Shown: positions 28,053 to 36,925 of the stretch, in pieces | Position numbering within the stretch: the first letter of the stretch is position 1 | Layout: each line of letters begins with the position of its first letter | Assembly (NCBI GenBank): GCA_964388105.1 | Contig: CAYLYQ010000007.1 | Coordinates: 1-60,326, forward strand | Length of the DNA: 60,326 nt | Origin: ZC4RG35 sp964388105 | Lineage (GTDB): Bacteria; Actinomycetota; Acidimicrobiia; Spongiisociales; ZC4RG35 | Direction: 5' to 3' | The notes under the pieces: model-generated | Seen by the model: only the letters and a program-made list of their open reading frames with translations | The model's database searches: none | Told to the model about the DNA's origin: nothing | Translations under genes and position numbers: made by a program

Positions 28053-29422
28053 CAGCCGCCGAACATCTGCGCGAGCAGGGAGCCCGGCACCAGCGAGGTG
28101 CCTGACACCACCGGGTTGGCCCGGTCCGGGTCACAGTCGTCGGCCGTCACCTTCCGCATCACGTGCGGAACGGTGATCACCGCCGGGATCTCGGCGCCCT
28201 TGATCGACATCATCGCCGCCGTGACACCCGTCCTCGACTGGAAGTTGCCTCCCGCGGAGAACCAGATGTTGTAGGTCGGCTCGTTGCGCTCCGCCCAGTC
28301 GCAGAAGAGGCTTTGCTCGTCGGTGCGGAGGGCCAGGGTCAGGTTCTCGACGGGGATGTCGAGCTCGCTGTAGGCCTCGTACCCGCTGAGCATGCCGTCT
28401 GCGTACTCGTAGGCGTAGCCCCGGATGTCCGGGTTGGCCACCAACAGCCCCTCGAAGATGTCGGGGATGATCGGGTTGTACCAGTTGGTGTCACCCGTGG
28501 TGGAGTCACGGTTCGCCGGGGGGTTGACGAGCGTGATCGAGTCGCCGAGGGCGTCGATCGTGCACCGCTGCCAGCCCAGGGAGAGCGCGTTGTTCGGGGT
28601 GCCACCGAGCAGGGCGACCTTGCCTTCGCCCACACCGTCGTTGAGCACCTCGGCGAAGCTCTCGCCCAGCGCGCACAGGTCCTCGCCGACCACGGTCAGG
28701 TAGTCCTCACCGGGGACGAGGGCGCCTTCCTGGTCGGGAAGCCCGACCCAGCCGGCCGAGAACGACACGTACGGGATGCCCGCCGCGTCGGCTTCGGCGA
28801 TGGCGTCCGCGATGGCGATGCCCATGTCGGGATAGCCGACGATGAAGTCGACGCCGCGGTTGATCAGGAAGCGGATGTCGTTGGCGTGAACCGCCGGGTC
28901 CGGGTTGAAGTTGGCGGCCGTGGCCACGATCGTCCCGATCTCGTCATAGGTGAGCGCCTGGAGGACCGCCTCCATCTTGCTCACTGCACGCCACACGTTG
29001 ACGTCGTTGCCGCCGCCATCCGCGTAGCCCATCACGAGGTCGCCACCGCTGCCGGTGTCGCACTCCTGGTTGCTCCAGCACTCCATCGCCTTGGCGATGG
29101 TGGCGTCATCCAGGTCCTGGTTGGCCCGGGCGATCGAAGCCAGAACGATGTTCCAGCTCGCCTCGTCGGATGGGTCTACTGGGCCCAGCGCCTTCTCGAT
29201 CAACGCCGGATCGGCGTCGATGGTCTCCCCGTACTCCTCCAACGGGTTGTCCGATGGCGCCGCGGTGGTCGTGGAGCCATCGCCGCCGGTCGTGGTGGTG
29301 GCACCCGCCGTCGTGGTTGTCTGCTGGGCGGCGGTGGTGGTGGTTGCCCCGCCGTCGCCGCCACAGGCGGCGATCACGAGGCCCAGCACCGCTAGCCAGG
29401 CAATCACTCTGAATCGTTTCAT
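28052..29422 (-). CDS. ABC transporter substrate-binding lipoprotein
   Basis: 456 residues. Lipobox VIAACGG with the lipidated Cys near 20, then a Thr-rich linker to about 55, then a two-lobed type I periplasmic-binding fold. Segments such as RFLINRGVDFIVGYPDMG and GEGKVALLGGTPNNALSLGWQRCTID resemble RbsB-type proteins. It would capture the operon's substrate outside the cell and hand it to the permeases. At 456 residues it is much longer than RbsB (about 300). The ligand cannot be read from sequence; neighbouring amidohydrolases point to a nitrogen-containing, perhaps cyclic, compound. Confidence 0.9.
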   Translation of the reverse strand: MKRFRVIAWLAVLGLVIAACGGDGGATTTTAAQQTTTTAGATTTTGGDGSTTTAAPSDNPLEEYGETIDADPALIEKALGPVDPSDEASWNIVLASIARANQDLDDATIAKAMECWSNQECDTGSGGDLVMGYADGGGNDVNVWRAVSKMEAVLQALTYDEIGTIVATAANFNPDPAVHANDIRFLINRGVDFIVGYPDMGIAIADAIAEADAAGIPYVSFSAGWVGLPDQEGALVPGEDYLTVVGEDLCALGESFAEVLNDGVGEGKVALLGGTPNNALSLGWQRCTIDALGDSITLVNPPANRDSTTGDTNWYNPIIPDIFEGLLVANPDIRGYAYEYADGMLSGYEAYSELDIPVENLTLALRTDEQSLFCDWAERNEPTYNIWFSAGGNFQSRTGVTAAMMSIKGAEIPAVITVPHVMRKVTADDCDPDRANPVVSGTSLVPGSLLAQMFGG

Positions 29423-29468
29423 ATCTCCTCCATGGGAACTTCCTTGCCAGGACGTTCGCTCTCCTTTC

Positions 29469-30524
29469 TCAACTCGACCCGCTCGTTTCCAACTCTGTCT
29501 TTCTCGTTTCTCCCGTCTTCCGGCCCCTCCGTCTCTCGCGGAGCAGGCGCTCCACGAAGCGGATGATCCGGTCGCCCGAGACCAACATCCCGGCGATGAT
29601 CACGACCCCGAACACGACGTTCTGCCAGGCCGTGGACAAGCCGAGGATCCTCATCATCTGGTTGAGCCAGGTGAGGAAGAAGGCGGCGGACGCTGTGGCG
29701 AAAGAGCTCGCCAGGCCGCCGGTCAACGAGGCCCCGCCGATGACGACGGCGGCGATGGGCCCGAGAAGATAGGTCTGGCCGGCAGCGACCCCAGGAGTCT
29801 TCAACTGGCCGGCGAGAGCGATGCCGGCTGCTGCGTAGAAGATGCCTGCCATCACGTAGGCGGCGATCTGGTTGACGTTGACCCTCAAGCCGACGACCTG
29901 AGACGCCACCGGATTGGCGCCCACCGACTGAAACCGCCGACCGAGCGTGGTGTAGCGAAAGCCCAGGATCAGGGCAGCGGTGAGGCCGATCCCCAACCAG
30001 AAGACGGGACTGAGCCCCAACACCCGCGACGAGGTCCAATCGGAGAGCGCCGGCGGCACCGGCAACTGGACGGCGAAGCCACGGGAGTAGCGGGTCACGA
30101 GCCCGACCACGAGCTGCCCGACGGCGAGTGTGACGATGAGGGCGTTGAGCTTCAGGCCCCCGATGAGGAGACCGTTGACCAGCCCGATCAGGGCGCCGAT
30201 GCCGAGGGCGGTGAGAATGGCCCTCCCCAGAGGCTGGCCGGGTTGGTTGCCGATCCCGACCATCAAGACCGCGGCCATAGTGATGGTCCCGGGGGTGGAG
30301 AGGTCGATGCCGCCGGTCATGATGACGAGCATCTGCCCGAGTGCGGCGATGGCGAGGATGGCCCCACCCGAAGCGACTGCGCGCAGCGCAGGCTCACCAA
30401 GGGCCGCCGGGACCCAGATGGCGGCGACGGCCGTGAGCAGACCGAGGGCGATGAAGACCGGCATGTAGCGCGACGCCACCACGAACTGGGTGAGCGCGGA
30501 CGAGGGGCGCCGCACTGTGGTCAT
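29469..30524 (-). CDS. ABC transporter permease, CUT2/branched-chain type
   Basis: 351 residues. ATG 30522-30524 was chosen because it overlaps the amidohydrolase stop as TGATG and gives the normal N-terminus. About 8-10 TM segments are visible, with IMTGGIDLSTPGTITMAAVL and VIGGASLTGGLASSFATA, the two conserved loops of this family. It pairs with the permease half of the fused protein at 24001-26469, giving the usual two permeases for one tandem ATPase. A Lys/Arg/Glu-rich tail (about 325-351) replaces the catalytic domain found in its partner. Confidence 0.93.
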   Translation of the reverse strand: MTTVRRPSSALTQFVVASRYMPVFIALGLLTAVAAIWVPAALGEPALRAVASGGAILAIAALGQMLVIMTGGIDLSTPGTITMAAVLMVGIGNQPGQPLGRAILTALGIGALIGLVNGLLIGGLKLNALIVTLAVGQLVVGLVTRYSRGFAVQLPVPPALSDWTSSRVLGLSPVFWLGIGLTAALILGFRYTTLGRRFQSVGANPVASQVVGLRVNVNQIAAYVMAGIFYAAAGIALAGQLKTPGVAAGQTYLLGPIAAVVIGGASLTGGLASSFATASAAFFLTWLNQMMRILGLSTAWQNVVFGVVIIAGMLVSGDRIIRFVERLLRERRRGRKTGETRKTELETSGSS

Positions 30525-31798
30525 CAGCCCTCTCCCACCCGCTGGAGGAGCCCCGAGCGCTCCGATACCTGGCGATGGGCCTCGAGGGCGCGGCGCCGGA
30601 CATCGGCGGTGTCGGCCACGAGTGAGCCCTCCCTCATCACGACATTCCCGCCCACGAACACCCAGTCCAGGTTGGAGGTGTCCATTCCCCACACGATGGC
30701 GCCGATGGGGTCGTTGATGGGCCAGATGTTGGGCCGGTCTGTCCGCAGGACGATCAGGTCGGCGGCCTTACCCGGCTCGAGCGTCCCCGTGGCCGCCCCG
30801 AGCCCCACGGCGGCGGCGCCGTAGGCGGTGGCGAACTTGATCGTCTCCCGCGTGTTCAGGAGGTTGGGCAGCCCCGCCTTGCCGGCCAGCTTGAGGTCGA
30901 AGTACCTGGCGTGTTGGACGCTGATCACCGCCCGCATCTGCGCGAAAAGGTCTCCAGGTGCCAGGGTCTCCCTGCCGACGCCCAGCCCGGGACGGATCTG
31001 GCGATCCATCAGGCGCTGCACGGGCGGCATCCCGATACCTCCCGCCATCTCCTCCGACGGGGCAACGACCACTCCGGCTGCCGAGGAGGCGACCGCTTCC
31101 AGGTCGTCGTCGGACAGTCGGGTGCAATGGACCAGGGTCACGTCGGGGCCGAGTCGCCCGGCGAGGCGGCGGATCGAGCCTTCCGGGCCACCGGCGGAAC
31201 CGGCGTGGGCATGGATTCGCGCCCCCGCGGCGCGGGCCAGTTCCCATTGGCGGCCGATCTCGCCCTCTTCCGCCGACCCCGGTTCGTCCGAGCCGGCGGC
31301 GATCGTGGTCAGCTCGCCGGGCGGGGCGATCTTCAGGGATGCAGCCCAGGTCTCAGTCGATCCGGTCCCCCGGGCCGCAACGAGCACGCTGCGGAGGCCC
31401 GAGTCGGCGTGGGCTTGAGCGACTGCGGCCAGCCGCGAGGCACTGCCCCCCGTCTCGCACCAGTCGACGACAGTGGTCGTCCCGGCCTCGGCCGACGAGA
31501 GCAGGCCGAGGAGTGTGGCCGCGTACGCGTCGTCGTCCGACAGGTGCTCCGCGAATGAGAGCTGCGCGGGATCGCCGGTGTTCCGGAACAACGAGCCGGA
31601 GAGGTGCCGGTGACCATCGACGAACCCCGGCATGACGATGGCGTCGGTCGCTTCCACGATCTCGGCGTCGCGGGCGCGGACGCTGGGCCCCACCTCTGCG
31701 ATCCGCCCGTCCTCGATGAGGACGTCGGCGCGCACGTGATTCGGGGTCCGGTCGCCCAGCGTGAGGACACAACCCCCTCGAATCACGGTCCTGCTCAA
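30524..31798 (-). CDS. amidohydrolase family protein lacking the canonical active-site Asp
   Basis: 424 residues from TTG 31798, which overlaps the E1-beta stop as TTGA. It is clearly paralogous to the C-terminal half of the fused protein at 24001-26469. Shared segments include MPGF(V/I)DxHRH, a His in IHAHAG (H198), the VHCTRL His (H224), GMPPVQRLMD and WGMDTSNLD near the C-terminus. The residue aligned with D681 of the fused protein is Gly275 (LGVGRET against LSVDVET). This Asp normally binds metal or water in deaminase-type amidohydrolases, so activity may be altered or lost. It could act as a partner subunit. Confidence 0.88.
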   Translation of the reverse strand: MSRTVIRGGCVLTLGDRTPNHVRADVLIEDGRIAEVGPSVRARDAEIVEATDAIVMPGFVDGHRHLSGSLFRNTGDPAQLSFAEHLSDDDAYAATLLGLLSSAEAGTTTVVDWCETGGSASRLAAVAQAHADSGLRSVLVAARGTGSTETWAASLKIAPPGELTTIAAGSDEPGSAEEGEIGRQWELARAAGARIHAHAGSAGGPEGSIRRLAGRLGPDVTLVHCTRLSDDDLEAVASSAAGVVVAPSEEMAGGIGMPPVQRLMDRQIRPGLGVGRETLAPGDLFAQMRAVISVQHARYFDLKLAGKAGLPNLLNTRETIKFATAYGAAAVGLGAATGTLEPGKAADLIVLRTDRPNIWPINDPIGAIVWGMDTSNLDWVFVGGNVVMREGSLVADTADVRRRALEAHRQVSERSGLLQRVGEG

Positions 31799-32784
31799 CC
31801 CGCCCCCCCGGCGTCGAAGCTCTTTCTCACCGTCTCGTAGATGCGGTCCGCCGACGGGATGGCCATGTCCTCGAGGGCGGCCGCCGCGGGCAGGGGGATG
31901 TGAGGTGTCGTGATCCGGACGCACGGCCCGTCCAGGTCCCAGAACGCCTCGTCGGAAACGATGGAGACGAGCTCGGCGCCCCAGCCGAGGACCCTGGGGT
32001 TCTCCTCTGCGGTGAAGAAGCGACCGGTCTTGGAGACGGACTCGAGGATGGTCCTGGTGTCCAGGGGCATGAGGGACCGAACGTCGATGACCTCCGCCGA
32101 GATCCCGTCGGCGGCGAGTAGCTCCGCCGCTTCGAGGGCCCTCGGAACCATCAAGGCCAGGGCGGCGATGGTGACGTCGGATCCTCCACGCCTGACCTTC
32201 GCCGTTCCGAGCTCGTCGACGATCTCGCCCTCCGGGATCTCCTCCGAGGTGGCCATCAGCGCCTTGTGCTCGAAGAAGACGACCGGATCGGGGTCACGCA
32301 CCGCAGCCGCCATCAGGCCGACGACGTCGCTCGGAGTGGCCGGGGCCGCCACCTTGAGGCCGGGGATCATCATGCACCAGTTCTCAACTGCCTGGGAGTG
32401 CTGGGCGCCGAAGCGAACTCCGCCACCGTTCGCGGTGCGAATCACCAGCGGCAGGCTCACCTGACCGTCGGTCATGTACCTGGTCTTGGCGATCTCGTTG
32501 GCGATCATGTCCCAGGTCACGGCCAGGAAGTCGGAGAACATCAACTCGGCGATCACGGGGACGCCGGTCATCGCCGCTCCCATGGCGGCTCCGATGATCG
32601 CCTGCTCGGAGATCGGCGTGTCACGGACCCGGTCGGGCCCGAACTCGTCGAGGAGCCCGACAGTGGTCTTGAACACCCCGCCGGCGGCGGCGATGTCCTC
32701 GCCGAGCATGACGAGCGAGGGATCGCGCCGCATCTCCTGGGCGATCCCGTAGGCCACGGCCTCGCGGTAGCTCAGTTGCGCCAC
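31795..32784 (-). CDS. 2-oxoacid dehydrogenase E1 component, beta subunit
   Basis: 329 residues with the transketolase pyrimidine-binding and C-terminal domains. Landmarks are VMLGEDIAAAGGVFKTT near residue 25, DRVRDTPISEQAIIGAAMGAA and LVIRTANGGGVRFGAQHSQ. It forms an alpha2beta2 thiamine-diphosphate enzyme with the alpha subunit upstream; the genes overlap by 13 nt. Pyruvate, acetoin and branched-chain oxoacid dehydrogenases share this fold. No E2 (lipoyl acyltransferase) or E3 gene is in the window, so the acceptor is unclear. Confidence 0.93.
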   Translation of the reverse strand: MAQLSYREAVAYGIAQEMRRDPSLVMLGEDIAAAGGVFKTTVGLLDEFGPDRVRDTPISEQAIIGAAMGAAMTGVPVIAELMFSDFLAVTWDMIANEIAKTRYMTDGQVSLPLVIRTANGGGVRFGAQHSQAVENWCMMIPGLKVAAPATPSDVVGLMAAAVRDPDPVVFFEHKALMATSEEIPEGEIVDELGTAKVRRGGSDVTIAALALMVPRALEAAELLAADGISAEVIDVRSLMPLDTRTILESVSKTGRFFTAEENPRVLGWGAELVSIVSDEAFWDLDGPCVRITTPHIPLPAAAALEDMAIPSADRIYETVRKSFDAGGAG

Positions 32785-33842
32785 TGCGCGCTCCCGTCGG
32801 CCCAGACATTGGTCAACAGCGCGCCCTCGCCGGGCTCGGGCCCGGCTTTGGCGAACTCCGTCGCGGCGTCGATGACTGCCGCGACCTCCCGCTCGATCCC
32901 GGACAGGGTGGCCTCGGGAGTGCCGAGTGAGAGGAGCCGATCGTGGTACATCGGGATCGGGTCACGGCCCTTCCATGCCTCGATCTCCTCCGCAGGCCGG
33001 TACTTGCCGGGATCCGCCCTGGAGTGGCCCCCATGCCGGTAGGTCGTCGCTTCGATCAGCGAGGGGCCGCCGCCCCCCCGGGCCTTCTTGATCGCCGCCG
33101 CCGCCATCAGGTACACGGCGTCGGGGTCATTGCCGTCGACTACGAGCGCCTCCAGCCCGTAGGCCGAAGCCCGGTCGGCGGCGGGTCGCGGCACCGCCGT
33201 CACCACGTCGATGGGCGTGTACTCCATGTAGAGGTTGTTCTCGCAGACGAAGACGACCGGCAGGGCCCAGATCTTCGCCATGTTCAGCGCCTCGTGGAAC
33301 GCCCCGATGTTGGTGGTCCCGTCACCGAAGAAGCACACGGCCACCTGCTCGCTGCCTCGCATCTGAGCCGACCAGGCAGCGCCGTTGGCGATGCAGAGAT
33401 GGGCGCCGATGATGGCGTAGCTGCCCATCATCCCCTTGGAGACGTCGGTGAGGTGCATCGACCCGCCTTTGCCCCCAAGGACCCCGTTGTCACGGCCCAA
33501 GAGCTCGGCAAGCGCTTCTCCCGGGTCCATCCCCCGGGACAGCGAATGGGCGTGCCCCCGGTAGGTGGCGAAGGTGTAGTCGTCCGGGCGCATCGCGGTG
33601 CCGAAACCGGTCGCGACTGCCTCCTGACCCACCGACAGGTGCGTGGTGCCCTTGACGAGGTTCTGGAGGAACATGTCGTGCGCTCTCTTGCCCCACTGCC
33701 TCAGCAGCTGGAGACGCCGATACATGTCGAGCCGGGTGCTCAGTTCGATCGCACGCGACGCCATCGACTGGTCCACCGGCTGCGGCAGGCGCGCCGGCCG
33801 GAGGGCGTAGTCGTAGCGAGGGTCGGCGATCTCAGTAGGCAT
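32772..33842 (-). CDS. 2-oxoacid dehydrogenase E1 component, alpha subunit
   Basis: 356 residues. The thiamine-diphosphate motif is readable as CFFGDGTTNIGAFHEALN ending in VCENNLY. The active-site loop region TYRHGGHSRADPGKYR and GMDPGEALAELLGRDNG are as in acetoin or pyruvate dehydrogenase E1-alpha. The ATG lies inside the M24 gene (11-nt overlap), which indicates translational coupling. Paired with E1-beta, it would decarboxylate a 2-oxoacid or cleave an acyloin formed late in the pathway; the substrate is inferred only. Confidence 0.93.
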   Translation of the reverse strand: MPTEIADPRYDYALRPARLPQPVDQSMASRAIELSTRLDMYRRLQLLRQWGKRAHDMFLQNLVKGTTHLSVGQEAVATGFGTAMRPDDYTFATYRGHAHSLSRGMDPGEALAELLGRDNGVLGGKGGSMHLTDVSKGMMGSYAIIGAHLCIANGAAWSAQMRGSEQVAVCFFGDGTTNIGAFHEALNMAKIWALPVVFVCENNLYMEYTPIDVVTAVPRPAADRASAYGLEALVVDGNDPDAVYLMAAAAIKKARGGGGPSLIEATTYRHGGHSRADPGKYRPAEEIEAWKGRDPIPMYHDRLLSLGTPEATLSGIEREVAAVIDAATEFAKAGPEPGEGALLTNVWADGSAQWRN

Positions 33843-35085
33843 TGGCGACCATCAGCTCCTCACATGGGAACAGTGTGATGACCTTGCAGCCGTCGGCGGT
33901 GACCACGACCTCTTCTTCGATCCGTGCCGCCGACCGGCCGTCGCCCGCAGGTGCGTAGGTCTCGAGAGCGAAGACCATGCCCTCTTCGATCTCCACCGGC
34001 GTCTCCAGCGAGTTGAGGCGGCTGATGATCGGGCGCTCGTGCAGGCCGGTGCCGACGCCGTGCCCGAACTGGAGGCCGAATGCATCCATCTCGTCGGCGA
34101 AGCCGAAATCCTCGGCGCGGGGCCACACCTTGGCGATCTGGTCGGTGGTGGTGCCCGGCTTGACCAGGTCGATGGCGGCGTCCATCCACTCCCGCGACTG
34201 CTTGAAGGCGTCGCGCTGTGCCTGGGTCGCCCTCCCCACCACGAAGGTGCGGTAGTAGCAGGTCTTGTAGCCGTTGAAGGTGTGGATGATGTCGAAGTAG
34301 GCCTGGTCACCCGGCCGGATCAACCGATCGCTGAACACGTGCGGGTGCGGGGAGCACCGCTCGCCGGCGATCGAGTTGATCGCCTCGACGAACTCCGAGC
34401 CCATGTCGAACAGCCGGGCGTGGGCGTAGCCGACGACATCCGACTCCCTTATCCCGGGCTTGAGCATCTCGTAGATGCCCTGGTAGACGCCGTCCACCAT
34501 GGCGCACGCTTGCGTCAGCAGGATGATCTCGTCCTGACTCTTGATCTCCCGGGCCCGCATCATCGCCTGCTGGCCGTCGACCACGTTGAGCCCCTCGGCT
34601 TGCAGGGCGAGGATCACCGCGGTCTCGGCCATGTCGACGCCGAGTCGCTCGCCGGCGAGGCCCTCCGACTCGAGGACCGACTTCAGCTCCTGCGCTGCCC
34701 GGCTGTGGAGCCCGGTCTCCGGGCCGATGGCACCCTGGAGGCCCGTGTTGCCGCCCACCGAGTTCTCGGTGTCGTACATGTGCGGGAGCTGCAGGCGGTG
34801 TGCCTTGGCCGCGGAGCCGAAGTCCCAGATCCGGGGGCGGCCCGTCCTGGTGACGAGGGCGTAGCGCTCTCCCTTGTTGAACGCCCAGTATCCGATCTGT
34901 GTGGATGTGGCGTATCGGATGTTGGATGTCTCGAACAGAAGCACGGCGCCGAGGTCGTGCTCCTCGAGCATCCTGCGCACCCGCTCGATCCGATACTGGC
35001 GGAGGCGCTCGAAGTCGACCCGCACCTCCCAGTCGACTCCCATGATGCCGGGAGCGGGGCTGGTCGCAACCGGGAACTCAGTCAT
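33832..35085 (-). CDS. M24 family (creatinase/prolidase-fold) protein, probably not a standard peptidase
   Basis: 417 residues from ATG 35085, overlapping the bicupin stop as ATGA; an in-frame upstream extension is Arg/Pro-rich and rejected. A creatinase-type N-domain (about 20-175) precedes the pita-bread domain. Its motifs are YFDIIHTFNGYKTCYYRTF, FGHGVGTGLHERP, MVFALETYA and ARIEEEVVVT. The second metal Asp of metallopeptidases, normally just before the RTF, is replaced (TCYYRTF). His and both late Glu residues remain. Non-peptidase M24 members such as creatinase and the DMSP lyase DddP hydrolyse or cleave small molecules, so a small-molecule hydrolase or lyase is more likely than a peptidase. 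Confidence 0.85.
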   Translation of the reverse strand: MTEFPVATSPAPGIMGVDWEVRVDFERLRQYRIERVRRMLEEHDLGAVLLFETSNIRYATSTQIGYWAFNKGERYALVTRTGRPRIWDFGSAAKAHRLQLPHMYDTENSVGGNTGLQGAIGPETGLHSRAAQELKSVLESEGLAGERLGVDMAETAVILALQAEGLNVVDGQQAMMRAREIKSQDEIILLTQACAMVDGVYQGIYEMLKPGIRESDVVGYAHARLFDMGSEFVEAINSIAGERCSPHPHVFSDRLIRPGDQAYFDIIHTFNGYKTCYYRTFVVGRATQAQRDAFKQSREWMDAAIDLVKPGTTTDQIAKVWPRAEDFGFADEMDAFGLQFGHGVGTGLHERPIISRLNSLETPVEIEEGMVFALETYAPAGDGRSAARIEEEVVVTADGCKVITLFPCEELMVANAY

Positions 35086-35996
35086 TTCCGATCCTTTCCC
35101 CCCGACTCTGCGGCCAGGGCGTTCTCGAGGTATGTCCAATCCCTGCGGAACCGGTACGACTGCCGTCCCGGGGGCTGGGGAGCAGCCGTCTCCAGCCACC
35201 GAACCACACCGTCGCCGACGTTGCGGAACTCGTGGACGCAGCCGACTCCCGCCCATGCGAGGTCGCCGGCGCGGAGCATGTACTTCTGTCCGTCGAAGAT
35301 TCCTTCCGCTTCTCCTTCGAGGAAGAGGTAGGCCTCCTCGAGCGGGTGGTCGTGCGGACCGGCGAAACCGTTCGGCACGTACTGGACCATGAACATTGTG
35401 TGCTGGTCGGACCCGAGGTCGGAGTCGATCATCATCTTCACCGTGATCCCGCTGTAGACGAGAAGAGCCGTCCGCATCGAGGCGCTGAGGGCCAGCTTGT
35501 CCTGGGTCTGCATCTCGGGGTCCATGTTCTCCGGCGAGATGTGGCCGTAGTCGCGCGTGCGAGGGTCGCGCGGGTCGATCGGTGACGGGTCACCTTGGGG
35601 GAGGTCGTCGACCCTGAAGGTGTCGAAGCCGAAGCGCTCCCTCGGCAGCGGGACCATGACCTGAGCGAAGGTCACCGTGCGATCCGAGAGGTTGCGCAGG
35701 CCGTGCGGCGTGGAGGTGGGGAGGAGCCCGTAGTCCCCGGTCGTCGCGGCGACGCTGCCCTCGGGGGTGTCGATGACGAGGTCGCCGTCCACCACGAAGA
35801 AGCTCTCCTCGAAGGAGTGGAGGTGGGAGCCGACCCACCCGCCGGGCTCCAGCTTCGAGACTCGAAAGCCGGTGTGGACCGATCCGGCGGCTTCCGAGAC
35901 CGAGTAGTCGGCGGTGTAGCCCTCGCTGTAACCGGCGAACTCGGGGGGCGTGGAGAAGACCATCTCCTCCGCCTTCTTGACGATGTGATGGGACAT
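35082..35996 (-). CDS. bicupin protein, (S)-ureidoglycine aminohydrolase-like architecture
   Basis: 304 residues with two cupin barrels. Cupin 1 (about 45-115) has SHLHSFEESFFVVDG and TPHGLRN. Cupin 2 (about 205-275) has PHDHPLEEAYLFLEGE and CVHEFRN. Both barrels keep a His-x-His...Glu...His metal set. The size and layout resemble ureidoglycine aminohydrolase (AllE), which would fit a nitrogen-rich substrate, but oxalate-decarboxylase-like and dioxygenase bicupins share this fold, so the reaction is unassigned. The start overlaps the upstream stop as TGATG. Confidence 0.82.
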   Translation of the reverse strand: MSHHIVKKAEEMVFSTPPEFAGYSEGYTADYSVSEAAGSVHTGFRVSKLEPGGWVGSHLHSFEESFFVVDGDLVIDTPEGSVAATTGDYGLLPTSTPHGLRNLSDRTVTFAQVMVPLPRERFGFDTFRVDDLPQGDPSPIDPRDPRTRDYGHISPENMDPEMQTQDKLALSASMRTALLVYSGITVKMMIDSDLGSDQHTMFMVQYVPNGFAGPHDHPLEEAYLFLEGEAEGIFDGQKYMLRAGDLAWAGVGCVHEFRNVGDGVVRWLETAAPQPPGRQSYRFRRDWTYLENALAAESGGKDRK

Positions 35997-36883
35997 CAGC
36001 TCGATCTCTCCCTCAGGTAGACGGCAATGGCGCTCAGATCTCGTTCGGAGTACCCGGCCTCGTTGACCTCGCGGACGAGGGCCAAACCGGTCTCCGCCTG
36101 GGCCATCGGCACGCCGGACCGCCGGCCAAGGGCTGTGATCAGCTCGAGGTCCTTCTCGACCAACTCGAGCGTGAATCCGACCGGGGTCTCGTCGGGCCTC
36201 TCATACGAGTCCCGCTTGTAGTGGACGAAAGGAGCGCCACCCGCGCCACTGGCGAAGACGTCGTATGCGACCTTACGGTCGACACCGGCCCGCTCCGCGA
36301 GCACCAGCGCCTCGGACAGCGCGACATTGAGACCGTGGACCAGGCAGTTGACGGCGAGCTTGGTCGCAGCGCCCGTGCCCCGAGGACCGGTGTGCACGAC
36401 GCGGGCGGAGATCGGCGCCAGCACGGGCCGGGCTCTCTCCACGTCCTCGGCGGAACCGCCGGCCATGATCGTGAGATTGCCCGACTCCACCACCGACACG
36501 CTCCCGGAGACAGGCCCGTCGATGAACGCGGCTCCCGCCGCCTCCACCGCGTCGCCGACCTCGATGACGGTGTTCGGATCGACCGTGGAGGTGTCGATGA
36601 CGAGGGCTCCGGGCTTGACGCTGGCCACGACCCCGTCCCCGGCAAGGTAGACCTCCCGAAGCGCGGCGTCGTCGGCGAGGCTGGTGATCACGAAGTCGGC
36701 GGAGGCCACCGCCTCGGCGGCCGCGTCCACGACACGACATCCTGCGGCCTCGGCAACAGCCTCGGCCTTGTCACGGGTGCGGTTCCAGACCGTGACCGGG
36801 AACCCGGCCCCGGCGATGGTCGAAGCCATCGCACCGCCCATCCGGCCGATCCCCAACACCGCCACTGCTTGCTGGCTCGTCAT
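35996..36883 (-). CDS. NAD(P)-dependent beta-hydroxyacid dehydrogenase (3-hydroxyisobutyrate dehydrogenase family)
   Basis: 295 residues. Rossmann motif VLGIGRMGGAMAS, substrate-binding DGPVSGSVSVVESG (family DGPVSGG) and the catalytic Lys in GAATKLAVNCLVHG are all present. The family oxidises 3-hydroxyisobutyrate, tartronate semialdehyde-type or related beta-hydroxyacids using NAD(P). No SD is obvious 5' of ATG 36883, and 42 nt separate it from the flavoprotein gene, the largest spacing in the first part of the operon. Substrate inferred to be an intermediate of the operon's pathway. Confidence 0.92.
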   Translation of the reverse strand: MTSQQAVAVLGIGRMGGAMASTIAGAGFPVTVWNRTRDKAEAVAEAAGCRVVDAAAEAVASADFVITSLADDAALREVYLAGDGVVASVKPGALVIDTSTVDPNTVIEVGDAVEAAGAAFIDGPVSGSVSVVESGNLTIMAGGSAEDVERARPVLAPISARVVHTGPRGTGAATKLAVNCLVHGLNVALSEALVLAERAGVDRKVAYDVFASGAGGAPFVHYKRDSYERPDETPVGFTLELVEKDLELITALGRRSGVPMAQAETGLALVREVNEAGYSERDLSAIAVYLRERSS

Positions 36884-36925
36884 TGGTGAACAGTGACACT
36901 ACACATTCCGAACGCCGGCTGTGGC

